Assembly: GCA_900540185.1 (NCBI GenBank)
Contig: UQFH01000021.1
Span: 1-11,005, forward strand
Direction of reading: 5' to 3'
DNA: 11,005 nucleotides
DNA from: an uncultured Eubacteriales bacterium
Lineage (GTDB): Bacteria; Bacillota; Clostridia; Tissierellales; Peptoniphilaceae
Position numbers and translations under genes: made by a program. Below the pieces are notes generated by a model. It did no database searches, was not told the origin of the DNA, and saw only the letters and a list, made by a program, of their open reading frames with translations. This document shows, piece after piece, positions 1 through 7,180 of the stretch. Every line of letters begins with the position of its first letter. The stretch's first letter is position 1.

Positions 1-1
1 G

Positions 2-58
2 GTAACTACGCTCTGTAGGGAATTTCACCCCAGCATTAGAACATGCCCGTCATACTAA
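2..58 (+). CDS. Possible C-terminal end of an unidentified gene, cut by the window edge
   Basis: The plus strand is open from the left edge to a TAA at 56-58 and would encode 18 residues ending in ...RTCPSY. The stop lies directly at a bidirectional terminator, as expected for a gene converging on potD. I do not recognise the peptide. Against a coding reading, the stretch is rich in short inverted repeats (CTAC/GTAG at 6-9 and 15-18, GGG/CCC around 18-29, GCAT/ATGC at 33-36 and 43-46), so it could instead be the edge of a structured RNA on either strand. With only 58 bases visible, neither reading can be settled. Confidence 0.25.
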   Translation, partial: VTTLCREFHPSIRTCPSY

Positions 59-91
59 AAAAGAGGAGTCTCAAACTCCTCTCTATTTTTT
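57..91. terminator. Bidirectional rho-independent terminator after potD
   Basis: A perfect 8-bp stem, AGAGGAGT (62-69) with ACTCCTCT (75-82), encloses a 5-nt loop. It is flanked by an A-run at 57-62 and a T-run at 86-91, so it has a U-tract when read in either direction. It closes the minus-strand pot operon immediately after the potD stop codon and could also terminate whatever enters on the plus strand from the left. Confidence 0.85.
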
Positions 92-1123
92 CTTGTACCC
101 ACTTTGAAATTCGGTCCAAATCCTGTCATATAGTTTCAATTTTTGAGACGGATCTTCGAAAATCTCAAATTTTGTCATGTCGGTTCTGTCCGGATAGAGC
201 GCTTCATTATCCACCAAAGACTCCGGAAGATATTTTTTTGCTTCGCTTTCAACCGTAGCATATTGCAAATATTCTGCATTTCTTGCAGCAATCTCAGGTC
301 TTAACAGAAAGTTTAAAAAGTCGTGCGCTCTGCTTATATTTCTAGCGTTTTTAGGAATTGCCGCAACGTCAAACCAAAGGTTTGTACCCTCTTCCGGGAG
401 AATATATTTGTATTTCGGATTTTCATCGATTATAACTCCGGCATCTCCCGAATAAACAACTCCGATATTCGCATCCTCTGCGATTAAAATATCTTTTATC
501 TCATCGCCCAAATATGCGTAGACAAGAGGTTTTTGATCTATAAGCTCATACTTTGCTTCCTCAAGCTCCGTTTCTTCGAAGGTATTCAGGCTGTAACCGA
601 GTTTTTTTAATGCAATCATCAAAATATCGCGTTGTGAGTAATATAAAACCATATCTTTTTTATATTTTTCATCCCACAAATCCGCCCATTTGCTGAACCC
701 TTCCGGATATTTCTCAGTATTATAAATTATTCCTACTGTTCCCCAAAAGAACGGAACGCTATATTTATTTTCTTTGTCGTAACTCATTCCCGTCAAATCT
801 TTGTCGACATATTTAAAATTATCAAGTTTATTAAAGTCAAGTTCGTTTAAAAGACCTTCGTTTGCCATTCTCTCGAGCATATAATCCGACGGAAAGATGA
901 CATCCATCGGTTCTGATGAGTTTTTGATTTTAACATAAAGGTCTTCGTTCGTCGCAAATTCCTGATAGACAACTTTCACATTATACTCTTCTTCAAACTC
1001 TTTAACAACGTCCATATCCATGTAGTCGCCCCAGTTATAGACATAAAGTTTTTCACCGTCGTCATTGCATCCGGTGATAAATAGTGCGGCTATAATCACA
1101 ATAAAAGGGATTAATTTCTTCAT
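83..1123 (-). CDS. potD: Spermidine/putrescine ABC transporter substrate-binding lipoprotein PotD
   Basis: This is the extracellular, lipid-anchored polyamine receptor that delivers its ligand to the PotB/PotC channel. Residues 1-19 form a lipoprotein signal (basic MKK, hydrophobic core, I-T-G-C lipobox with Cys19). The mature part follows the PotD pattern throughout: YNWGDY (29-34) near the N-terminus, FPSDYM (77-82), YSVPFFWG (121-128), ALKKLGYS (171-178), a W-x-D pair (Trp250, Asp252) before AIP, and NFLLRPE (271-277). The 346-residue length matches the family. Compared from memory with E. coli PotD, the pocket Trp and Asp pair is kept. The Glu171 equivalent appears to be Asp166 and the Asp168 equivalent Ser163, so ligand preference may differ. 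The ATG overlaps the potC stop (ATGA), and a terminator follows. It is the last gene of the operon. Confidence 0.95.
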   Translation of the reverse strand: MKKLIPFIVIIAALFITGCNDDGEKLYVYNWGDYMDMDVVKEFEEEYNVKVVYQEFATNEDLYVKIKNSSEPMDVIFPSDYMLERMANEGLLNELDFNKLDNFKYVDKDLTGMSYDKENKYSVPFFWGTVGIIYNTEKYPEGFSKWADLWDEKYKKDMVLYYSQRDILMIALKKLGYSLNTFEETELEEAKYELIDQKPLVYAYLGDEIKDILIAEDANIGVVYSGDAGVIIDENPKYKYILPEEGTNLWFDVAAIPKNARNISRAHDFLNFLLRPEIAARNAEYLQYATVESEAKKYLPESLVDNEALYPDRTDMTKFEIFEDPSQKLKLYDRIWTEFQSGYKKK

Positions 1124-1932
1124 TCCGATTCACCCATTCCCATTTTAAGCATTGCTTCTTTTTTCTTTTCAAATTTATTTTTTCTTACGTTTATAACGAT
1201 TACAAGTGCAATCATTATGATAAACATCAAGGTTGAAAGTGCATTTATGACCGGATTTATTCCACGCCTTGCCATCGAATAAACAGTGATTGAAATGTTT
1301 TGAATGCCCTTTCCGGTTGTAAAAAAGCTGACCGCAAAGTCATCTATCGAAAGCGTGAATGCCATAAGAGCACCGCTTAAAATTCCCGGTTTTATTTCCG
1401 GAAGTATTACATATTTAAAAGCTTCCCACCTTGTCGAGCCGAGGTCGAGTGCCGCTTCGTATAAATTCGGATTCATCATCGAGAGCCTAGGCATGACATT
1501 AAACACGACATATGGAGTTGTAAATGCCACATGGCTCAAAATTATCGTCAAATATCCGAAGTCGAGTTTTATAAAATTGTAGAGTGCAACAAGGCTTACT
1601 GCAATGACTATGTCCGGATTTAAAATCGGAAGATAGTTTAACTCCATAAAGAATTTATTAACTCTCCCACCTGCTCTAAAAAGCCCTATCGCACCGATTG
1701 TGCCGATGATTGTTGCCATTATTGTGGATAGAACGCCAATCAAAATTGTGTTGTAAAAGCTCATCAAAACTTCTTTGCTCTGAAAAAGTTCCTGATACCA
1801 TTTGAGACTGAACCCACCCCAAACAACTCTCGATTTTGTTGCATTGAAAGAATAAATTATGAGTATTATAATCGGCAGATAAAAAAACAAATAAATGAGT
1901 GAAATATATAAATTTTTTAAAATCTTTTTCAT
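1120..1932 (-). CDS. potC: Spermidine/putrescine ABC transporter permease PotC
   Basis: This is the second integral-membrane half of the polyamine importer. The 270-residue protein has six hydrophobic segments, roughly at 10-28, 59-80, 103-121, 126-147, 185-203 and 228-249. The cytoplasmic EAA loop, which docks on the ATPase, reads YEAALDLGS with EAA at 159-161 and the conserved Gly at 165, followed by LPEIKPG (177-183). The charged C-terminal tail (KNKFEKKKE) is cytoplasmic by the positive-inside rule. The start ATG shares one base with the potB stop (TAATG). A GGAGG lies 9 bases upstream inside the end of potB, so translation is probably coupled. Assignment as PotC rather than PotB rests on order (A-B-C-D) and on the shorter N-terminal region. 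Confidence 0.94.
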   Translation of the reverse strand: MKKILKNLYISLIYLFFYLPIIILIIYSFNATKSRVVWGGFSLKWYQELFQSKEVLMSFYNTILIGVLSTIMATIIGTIGAIGLFRAGGRVNKFFMELNYLPILNPDIVIAVSLVALYNFIKLDFGYLTIILSHVAFTTPYVVFNVMPRLSMMNPNLYEAALDLGSTRWEAFKYVILPEIKPGILSGALMAFTLSIDDFAVSFFTTGKGIQNISITVYSMARRGINPVINALSTLMFIIMIALVIVINVRKNKFEKKKEAMLKMGMGESE

Positions 1933-2756
1933 TATATAATTCCTCCTTCAATTCCGTCTTCATCGGCATTTTTAAGGCTGAATTTTATAAGCACCAAAAT
2001 AATAATTATCAGCACTATACTTATCGCTGAGCCGAAATTCCAATCGCCTGTATATCTGAATTGTTGCTCGATGATATTCCCGATTAAGTTTATATTGTTT
2101 CCGCCGAGAAGTTGCGAGATAACAAATGTGGAGATTGCCGGAATAAATGTCATTGTTATCCCTGTAATCACACCGCCTTTTGTAAGCGGAAATATAATCT
2201 TTCTAAACACTTCCTGCGGCGTCGCCCCAAGGTCGTATCCCGCCTCGATATATCCGTAGTCCAGCTTTGTTATTGCGGTAAAAATCGGAAGAATCATGAA
2301 CGGCAAATAGTTGTATACCATTCCAACCATTATAGAAAAGTTGTTATACATAAGTTCAAGCTGTCCTATGCCGATTTTAACCAAAAAGCTGTTTACGAGT
2401 CCGTTTCTGCCAAGAAGCGTGAGCCATGCATATGTTCTTAAAAGAAAGTTCATCCACATCGGAATCATAATTAAAATCATATAGATATCGCTATTTTTCT
2501 TTTTTGCAATGAACCACGCAAAAGGATACCCAATCAATAGGCAAATTAATGTCGAAAAAAATGCAAGCTTAAATGACGCCCAAAGTATACTTAAATAAAT
2601 CGGACTGAAGAATCTTTTAAAGTTTGCAAGGCTGAAAACCGATTTTCCCGACTCTTCAACAGAAAATCCAAGAAACAAGATTAAAACTATCGGAACAAGA
2701 ATAAAAAATATCGCCCAAAGTCCATAAAATAGGACCGGTAATTTAAGCTTTTTCAT
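1932..2756 (-). CDS. potB: Spermidine/putrescine ABC transporter permease PotB
   Basis: This is the first integral-membrane half of the importer, 274 residues. Hydrophobic segments lie at about 8-30, 57-84, 92-113, 137-160, 194-215 and 242-260. The EAA loop reads YIEAGYDLGATPQEVF (EAG at 171-173, Gly177) followed by FPLTKGG, the usual docking sequence of the MalF/PotB permease class. The stretch MWMNFLLRTYAW (100-111) is typical of PotB. The gene starts inside the potA stop (TAATG) and ends inside the potC start, so it is translationally linked on both sides. Confidence 0.94.
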   Translation of the reverse strand: MKKLKLPVLFYGLWAIFFILVPIVLILFLGFSVEESGKSVFSLANFKRFFSPIYLSILWASFKLAFFSTLICLLIGYPFAWFIAKKKNSDIYMILIMIPMWMNFLLRTYAWLTLLGRNGLVNSFLVKIGIGQLELMYNNFSIMVGMVYNYLPFMILPIFTAITKLDYGYIEAGYDLGATPQEVFRKIIFPLTKGGVITGITMTFIPAISTFVISQLLGGNNINLIGNIIEQQFRYTGDWNFGSAISIVLIIIILVLIKFSLKNADEDGIEGGII

Positions 2757-3799
2757 TATTCTTTCCTCATAACGTGTATATTTTCAGGCGCAACAGTAAT
2801 GTAAACCTCGCTGTCTTCGACAGGAGCAACTGTGCTTTTCGCCTTCCAAATAGTGTCGTTAATATTTATCAAAATTTCGTAGTGAACACCTCTGAAAATT
2901 ACGTTTTCAACAGTTCCTTTGATTCTACTTTCGCCGTCTTCGTGCATAATTTCTACATCCTCAGGTCTTATAACGACGTCCACCTTTTCTCCCGGTCTGA
3001 ACCCCTTGTCCACACATGGGAATGTTGTATTGTTGAAGCTTACGCTGTAGTCGTGATTGAAAACACCTTCGCTGATATTGCTTTCGCCTATAAAATCTGC
3101 AACAAACGAGTTCGCAGGTTCATTGTAAATATCAATCGGCTTTCCAAGTTGTTCGATAATTCCCTCATTCATGACTGCGATTCTGTCGCTCATGGAAAGA
3201 GCTTCTTCCTGGTCATGTGTAACAAAAATAAAAGTTATGCCGAGCTCCCATTGCATATTTATGAGCTCTGTTTGCATGCCCTTTCTGAGTTTATTGTCAA
3301 GTGCTCCGAGCGGCTCGTCCAAGAGAAGAATCTCCGGCTCGTTCACAAGTGCCCTTGCAATTGCAATTCTTTGTTGTTGTCCGCCCGACAAGCTTGTGAC
3401 CGACCTTGTCGCATATTTCGGCAAATTTACAAGTTCGAGCATTTTGTATACTCTTTTTTTGATTTCGGATTCGTCAGTTTTTTTCAAACGAAGTCCGAAA
3501 GCTATATTGTCATAGACATTTAAATATGGGAAAAGTGCATATTTTTGGAAAACAGTATTCACGCGTCTTTTGTTCGGCGGAATATTGGTTATATCATTTC
3601 CTTCAAAGATAATTTTTCCCGAATCCGGATATGCAAATCCCCCAATCAGTCTGAGAGTTGTGGTTTTTCCACAACCCGATGGTCCCAAGAGAGTCAAAAA
3701 CTCACCTTTTTTTATATCGAGCGAAACATTGTCCAAAACGACTTCGCCGTCATAAGATTTTCTTAAATTTTGTAATGATAAAAAGCTATCTTGTTCCAT
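2756..3799 (-). CDS. potA: Spermidine/putrescine ABC transporter ATP-binding protein PotA
   Basis: This is the cytoplasmic ATPase that drives polyamine uptake, acting as a dimer under PotB/PotC. All ABC motifs are present: Walker A GPSGCGKTT (39-47), Q-loop Gln85, signature LSGGQQQR (137-144), Walker B ILLLDEP (157-163), D-loop GALD (165-168) and switch His195. Residues from about 235 onward form the C-terminal regulatory part with a TOBE-like region (RPEDVEIM near 278-285). The 347 residues are slightly short of the E. coli protein. An AAAGGAAGTG Shine-Dalgarno sequence precedes the ATG. Only 18 bp separate it from thiI and I see no convincing promoter there, so it is probably read from the desulfurase promoter. 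Confidence 0.96.
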   Translation of the reverse strand: MEQDSFLSLQNLRKSYDGEVVLDNVSLDIKKGEFLTLLGPSGCGKTTTLRLIGGFAYPDSGKIIFEGNDITNIPPNKRRVNTVFQKYALFPYLNVYDNIAFGLRLKKTDESEIKKRVYKMLELVNLPKYATRSVTSLSGGQQQRIAIARALVNEPEILLLDEPLGALDNKLRKGMQTELINMQWELGITFIFVTHDQEEALSMSDRIAVMNEGIIEQLGKPIDIYNEPANSFVADFIGESNISEGVFNHDYSVSFNNTTFPCVDKGFRPGEKVDVVIRPEDVEIMHEDGESRIKGTVENVIFRGVHYEILININDTIWKAKSTVAPVEDSEVYITVAPENIHVMRKE

Positions 3800-3817
3800 C
3801 TGTTCACTTCCTTTAAA

Positions 3818-4978
3818 TTATTTTATTTTATATGATTCACGTTTATTGAAAATTTCCTCTTCTATTTCAAGATAATTGATTTTCGATTCTTCCTCAAGCA
3901 CTTGCTCAAGTGTCGGATTTGTCTTAGGATGCTTTGCAACAAAAACCGTGCAGCAATCCTCAAAAGGCTCAATTGACTTTTCATATGTGCCAAACTTTCT
4001 TGCAAGGTCGATAATCTCCGTCTTGTCGTATGTTATGAGAGGTCGTAATATAATTAAATCCGTCACCGGATCCACCACACTCATCCCCGGAAGCGTTTGG
4101 CTTGCAACTTGTCCCAAATTTTCACCCGTGACAAGCGCAGTTCTGTCGTTGTCCTTTGCCATGAGAGTTGCGAGTCTTGTCATGGATCTTCTTTGTAGAA
4201 GTGTCGTAAATCTTATATCGCAGTTCTTTGTAATTGCCTCCTGTATTGGGAATAAGTTGAACGAAAAGAGCATTCCGTAAGGTTCATATTCCGTGCAGAG
4301 TTCAGCCAGTTCCTTTGTCTTTAAAAAGCTCCTCTTCGATGTAAAAGGATATGAGTGGAAATGTATGTAATCCACTTGAAGTCCTCTTTTCATAGCAAGA
4401 ATCGAAGCCACCGGAGAGTCAATTCCTCCCGACAAAAGACTCAAAACTCTTCCATTCGAGCCGACCGGCATTCCGCCGAGCGCTTTTATTCTTCCCGGTG
4501 AAACGAATGATGTTTTTCTTACATCAACTCTAATAATTCGGTCCGGATTTTTCACATCAACTGTCAGTCCCAAATTTTCTTTTAAAACTGCACCGCCGAC
4601 AAGCCTGCTTATCTCAGGGCTTTTAATTGGGAAGCTTTTATCGACTCTCTTTGATTCAATCTTAAAAGTCTTAAAAGGCGCTCTTTGAAGTTCAAATTTC
4701 ACCGCATGAATAGCAGCTTCAAAAATCTTATCCAAAGTTGACTCTGTTTCAAACTGCGGAGCAATATAACTTATTCCGAAAATCTTTTGAAGACGTCTCA
4801 CCGTCTCAGCATTGTCGTCAGAATATATAAACACTTTCGACTGATCAAACTTAAAATCCGGATTTAAATCGGAGAGCGTAGCCTTTAAATTCTTTCGAAG
4901 TTCCCTTTCAAAAAACGGTTTATTATCTTTTTTCAGTGCAATCTCGCCATAGCTGACGGAAACACATTCCCTTATCAT
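3818..4978 (-). CDS. thiI: tRNA 4-thiouridine synthase ThiI (no rhodanese domain)
   Basis: ThiI adenylates U8 of tRNA and transfers sulfur to make 4-thiouridine; in some bacteria it also serves thiazole synthesis. Domains in order are an N-terminal ferredoxin-like region and THUMP domain (about 1-165), then a PP-loop ATP pyrophosphatase with SGGIDSP at 183-189 and the family segment GENLGQVASQT at 285-295. The EDCCTVF motif (Cys342, Cys343) near the C-terminus lies where ThiI carries its catalytic cysteine. At 386 residues it lacks the C-terminal rhodanese domain of E. coli ThiI (482 residues). It should therefore take sulfur directly from a partner desulfurase, as described for the B. subtilis NifZ-ThiI pair. 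The start overlaps the stop of the upstream desulfurase (ATGA), which supports that partnership. Confidence 0.95.
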   Translation of the reverse strand: MIRECVSVSYGEIALKKDNKPFFERELRKNLKATLSDLNPDFKFDQSKVFIYSDDNAETVRRLQKIFGISYIAPQFETESTLDKIFEAAIHAVKFELQRAPFKTFKIESKRVDKSFPIKSPEISRLVGGAVLKENLGLTVDVKNPDRIIRVDVRKTSFVSPGRIKALGGMPVGSNGRVLSLLSGGIDSPVASILAMKRGLQVDYIHFHSYPFTSKRSFLKTKELAELCTEYEPYGMLFSFNLFPIQEAITKNCDIRFTTLLQRRSMTRLATLMAKDNDRTALVTGENLGQVASQTLPGMSVVDPVTDLIILRPLITYDKTEIIDLARKFGTYEKSIEPFEDCCTVFVAKHPKTNPTLEQVLEEESKINYLEIEEEIFNKRESYKIK

Positions 4979-6099
4979 TTCATCAACTCCCTTATAACCG
5001 AAACATACTCTTTTATCTTTTGAGCTGCAAATTTCACTTCATCCTTTGTGTTGTAATCACCGAATGAAATCCTTATCGTTCCGCCCGCATAATCATCCGG
5101 AACATTCATTGCAATAAGGCTTCTCGATTTTTTTGAGGCGTGACTTGAACATGCGCTCGATGTGCTTACATAAATCTCATCACCCTCAAGCATATGAACC
5201 AACGCCTCACCTTTAACATTTTTAAACGAAATATTTAATATATTCGGAACAAAATTTATCGGTTCATTTATAATCTTGTCCTCGACATCTTTAAGCCCTT
5301 CAATCATTGTGTTTCTCATTTCATAAGCATTCTTTTGAAATGCTTCAACTGAATTTATGGATTCTTTAAGTGCTTCAAGTGTTGCAAAAATACCGCCCAC
5401 ATTTTCAGTCGACGAGCGCATCTTGTCTTCTTGCCCGCCGCCTAAAAGTAGCGGATTTATTTTTATATCATTTAAATATAAAATTCCCGTGCCTTTAAGA
5501 CCGTGAAACTTGTGCGGACTTATTGCAATTCCATTTAAATTTGAATTCTTTAAATTAATCGGTGTCTTTCCAATCGCTTGAACGCAATCGGAAAACACCT
5601 TTATATTAGGATATTTTTCCTTTACTGCTTTTGCAATTCCTACAACATCATTTAAAGCGCCAATCTCGTTGTTTACCGCCATTATTGCAACAAGCGAAGT
5701 GTTTTCCCTTACACTCTCCAAAACCATTTCAGGCGTAACAATTCCATTTATCGGCTCGAGATATGTAACCTCCCCGCCGTTATTTTCAAAATATCTTGCG
5801 TTTTCATATACAGCAGAATGTTCATAGAGAGTTGTTATCAAATGTTCTCCCGGTTTTAAAAACCCTTTGAAAAAAGTATTAATGGACTCAGTTGCTGAAG
5901 ACGTAAAATAAATTTCTCCATTTTGTGCTCCAAGCAATTTTTTGATTTCATCTCTCACATTCTTTAACTTAAAAAAAACCTCCTCGCCAAAACTGTGTAT
6001 GGCAGAAGGATTTCCCCATAATTCAGTCTGTGCAAGTAAATAAGCATCTAAAACATTCTTGCTCGGTTTAGTTGTTGCTGCATTGTCAAGATATATCAT
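4975..6099 (-). CDS. Cysteine desulfurase (NifS/IscS family), probable sulfur donor to ThiI
   Basis: This is a PLP-dependent enzyme that converts cysteine to alanine and carries the sulfur as a persulfide. Numbered from the ATG at 6099 (374 residues), the features are the N-terminal MIYLDNAATT, PLP-stacking His94 (EHSA), Asp171 and Gln174 (SDCVQ), Schiff-base Lys197 (SPHKFHG), and persulfide Cys317 in SSACSSHAS. The usual RSGTENV segment reads RSSTENV here. An in-frame GTG at 6108 would add three residues. I prefer the ATG because GGGGTG at 6106-6111 is a well-spaced ribosome binding site for it, MIYLDNAATT is the standard start, and the predicted transcript begins near 6114. It is first in the operon and overlaps thiI, which suggests a dedicated role in 4-thiouridine synthesis like NifZ. 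A general Fe-S role cannot be excluded. Confidence 0.93.
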   Translation of the reverse strand: MIYLDNAATTKPSKNVLDAYLLAQTELWGNPSAIHSFGEEVFFKLKNVRDEIKKLLGAQNGEIYFTSSATESINTFFKGFLKPGEHLITTLYEHSAVYENARYFENNGGEVTYLEPINGIVTPEMVLESVRENTSLVAIMAVNNEIGALNDVVGIAKAVKEKYPNIKVFSDCVQAIGKTPINLKNSNLNGIAISPHKFHGLKGTGILYLNDIKINPLLLGGGQEDKMRSSTENVGGIFATLEALKESINSVEAFQKNAYEMRNTMIEGLKDVEDKIINEPINFVPNILNISFKNVKGEALVHMLEGDEIYVSTSSACSSHASKKSRSLIAMNVPDDYAGGTIRISFGDYNTKDEVKFAAQKIKEYVSVIRELMK

Positions 6100-6105
6100 A
6101 TTTTT

Positions 6106-6149
6106 CACCCCGTACCTTAAATAATATCAAAAAAACTGTGATTTTTCAA
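6106..6149 (-). promoter_or_regulatory. Sigma-A promoter and ribosome binding site of the desulfurase-thiI-pot operon
   Basis: Read on the minus strand there is a TTGAAA -35 (6144-6149), exactly 17 bp, and a TATTAT -10 (6121-6126). The predicted start near 6114 leaves a leader of about 15 nt that contains GGGGTG (6106-6111) just upstream of the ATG at 6099. It follows directly after the lipoprotein terminator, so the operon has its own promoter. No operator is obvious. Confidence 0.75.
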
Positions 6150-6182
6150 TAGCTGATTCGATTTAGAATAAATTTAACAAAT

Positions 6183-6207
6183 AAAAAAAGCCCTCGCTGT
6201 GAGAGCT
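6183..6207 (-). terminator. Rho-independent terminator of the lipoprotein gene
   Basis: On the minus strand AGCTCTC (6207-6201) pairs with GAGGGCT (6195-6189) over 7 bp with one G-T wobble and a 5-nt loop. A run of seven T residues (6189-6183) follows. The stem overlaps the TAG stop codon of the lipoprotein gene, separating it from the downstream operon. Confidence 0.8.
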
Positions 6208-7030
6208 AATTTTTAAAAATTTCTTCAAATGCTTCAGAAATATATTCTTCATTTTCATCCATGATTTTTTCGATTTCAATCGTGTTCATTGTCGATTCTG
6301 CTCCGCTAATATATGAATGAATATAGATTTTAAAACTTTCATATGTCGGATAATCTCCAAAAATTAAATCAATTTTATCCTCATTCATCGAGCGAACCTC
6401 TTCTACAGCTTCTTCAATCAAACTGTTGCTTGAATTTTTGCCCGCATTATTTTCTCTATAATCATCCAAAAGCTCCATATAAAACTCGTTTAAGAACTCA
6501 TGGTTTTCTTCTGCAAACTTTGACTTTTCAGACGAACTCATATTCGGTTTATACAAATCAATATTGTCAAATATAATTTGCTCAAAATCGTCAAAACTCA
6601 TTCTATCGTCAAATTCTATATCGCCATTTTCTATCTTCGCCTCAATCTTATCTTTGAAATCATCAATTGAATCATCATCTTCTTCATTTAGAATATATTC
6701 ATCGAAAAATTCTTTAATCTCATCTTTTTCGTCTTTCAAAAATGCATCGACTTCGTCTTTTGATTTTGCAACTTTTGAAAGTTCATCGTGAATATAATTA
6801 TACAAATCTTGGAATAATGGATTTTCTCCAAAATCAGATTTTAAATCTTCCGGAGTTTTTGATTTTAACTCATTTAAAATTGATTCATATTTTGCTTCCA
6901 ATTCTTCAGTAATATCTTTCTCTATTTCCGGCTTTTTATTTTTTTCATCCCAGCCTTCCGGTTTTTCCGTTCTTTCGCAACCGAATAAAAATACAGTAAA
7001 AACCATTAATAATAAAACCTTTTTCTTCAT
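6206..7030 (-). CDS. Acidic lipoprotein of unknown function with three internal repeats
   Basis: I do not recognise the family. Starting at the ATG at 7030 (274 residues), it begins with a lipoprotein signal (MKKK, hydrophobic core, L-F-G-C with Cys18). A GGGAGGAAG ribosome binding site sits just upstream; the longer reading from 7069 would put MFYGYLYKKGGRC before the signal and is unlikely. The mature protein is very rich in Asp and Glu, predicted helical, with no other cysteine. Three degenerate repeats of about 70 residues are visible, near 40-113, 120-188 and 203-272. Each has a charged helix, a short acidic or turn segment (FGENP, FDDRM, FGDYP), an aromatic helix and a closing helix (KDEIKEFFDEYI, NHEFLNEFYMELL, NEEYISEAFEEIF). 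It probably sits on the outer face of the membrane. It is a single-gene unit with its own terminator. Confidence 0.8.
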   Translation of the reverse strand: MKKKVLLLMVFTVFLFGCERTEKPEGWDEKNKKPEIEKDITEELEAKYESILNELKSKTPEDLKSDFGENPLFQDLYNYIHDELSKVAKSKDEVDAFLKDEKDEIKEFFDEYILNEEDDDSIDDFKDKIEAKIENGDIEFDDRMSFDDFEQIIFDNIDLYKPNMSSSEKSKFAEENHEFLNEFYMELLDDYRENNAGKNSSNSLIEEAVEEVRSMNEDKIDLIFGDYPTYESFKIYIHSYISGAESTMNTIEIEKIMDENEEYISEAFEEIFKN

Positions 7031-7103
7031 ACATCTTCCTCCCTTTTTGTATAAATACCCATAAAACAAAATATATAAACTGATAAAGTTATAAATGTAT
7101 TTA

Positions 7104-7159
7104 AATAAAGCTTTATTAATTTAGAAAATCCATTGATTTTTTTAAAGCTTTAATATAAA
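7104..7159. promoter_or_regulatory. Divergent control region: candidate asparaginase promoter and two related palindromes
   Basis: Two perfect palindromes share the core TAAAGCTTTA: a 14-bp one at 7104-7117 and a 12-bp one at 7142-7153, with centres 37 bp apart. A candidate plus-strand promoter is TTGATT (7133-7138) and TATAAA (7154-7159) with a short 15-bp spacer; the second palindrome fills that spacer. This is the arrangement expected for a repressor site, but the region is very AT-rich and chance is a serious alternative. I could not pick a convincing minus-strand promoter for the lipoprotein gene. Confidence 0.4.
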
Positions 7160-7180
7160 CTATTTATAGAGGTGAATAAT

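Noticed and set aside
1..58. FMN (RFN) riboswitch-like word GGGTGAAATTCCC on the minus strand
   Set aside because: Only this short block matches; the rest of the RFN core is absent, and the sequence lies downstream of the potD terminator with no riboflavin gene in view.
43..258. Plus-strand open frame starting MPVILKKRS
   Set aside because: It crosses the terminator and then runs antisense to the end of potD, with no ribosome binding site.
6100..6108. GTG at 6108 as the desulfurase start
   Set aside because: It overlaps the ribosome binding site of the ATG at 6099 and would lie only about 6 bases from the predicted transcript start.
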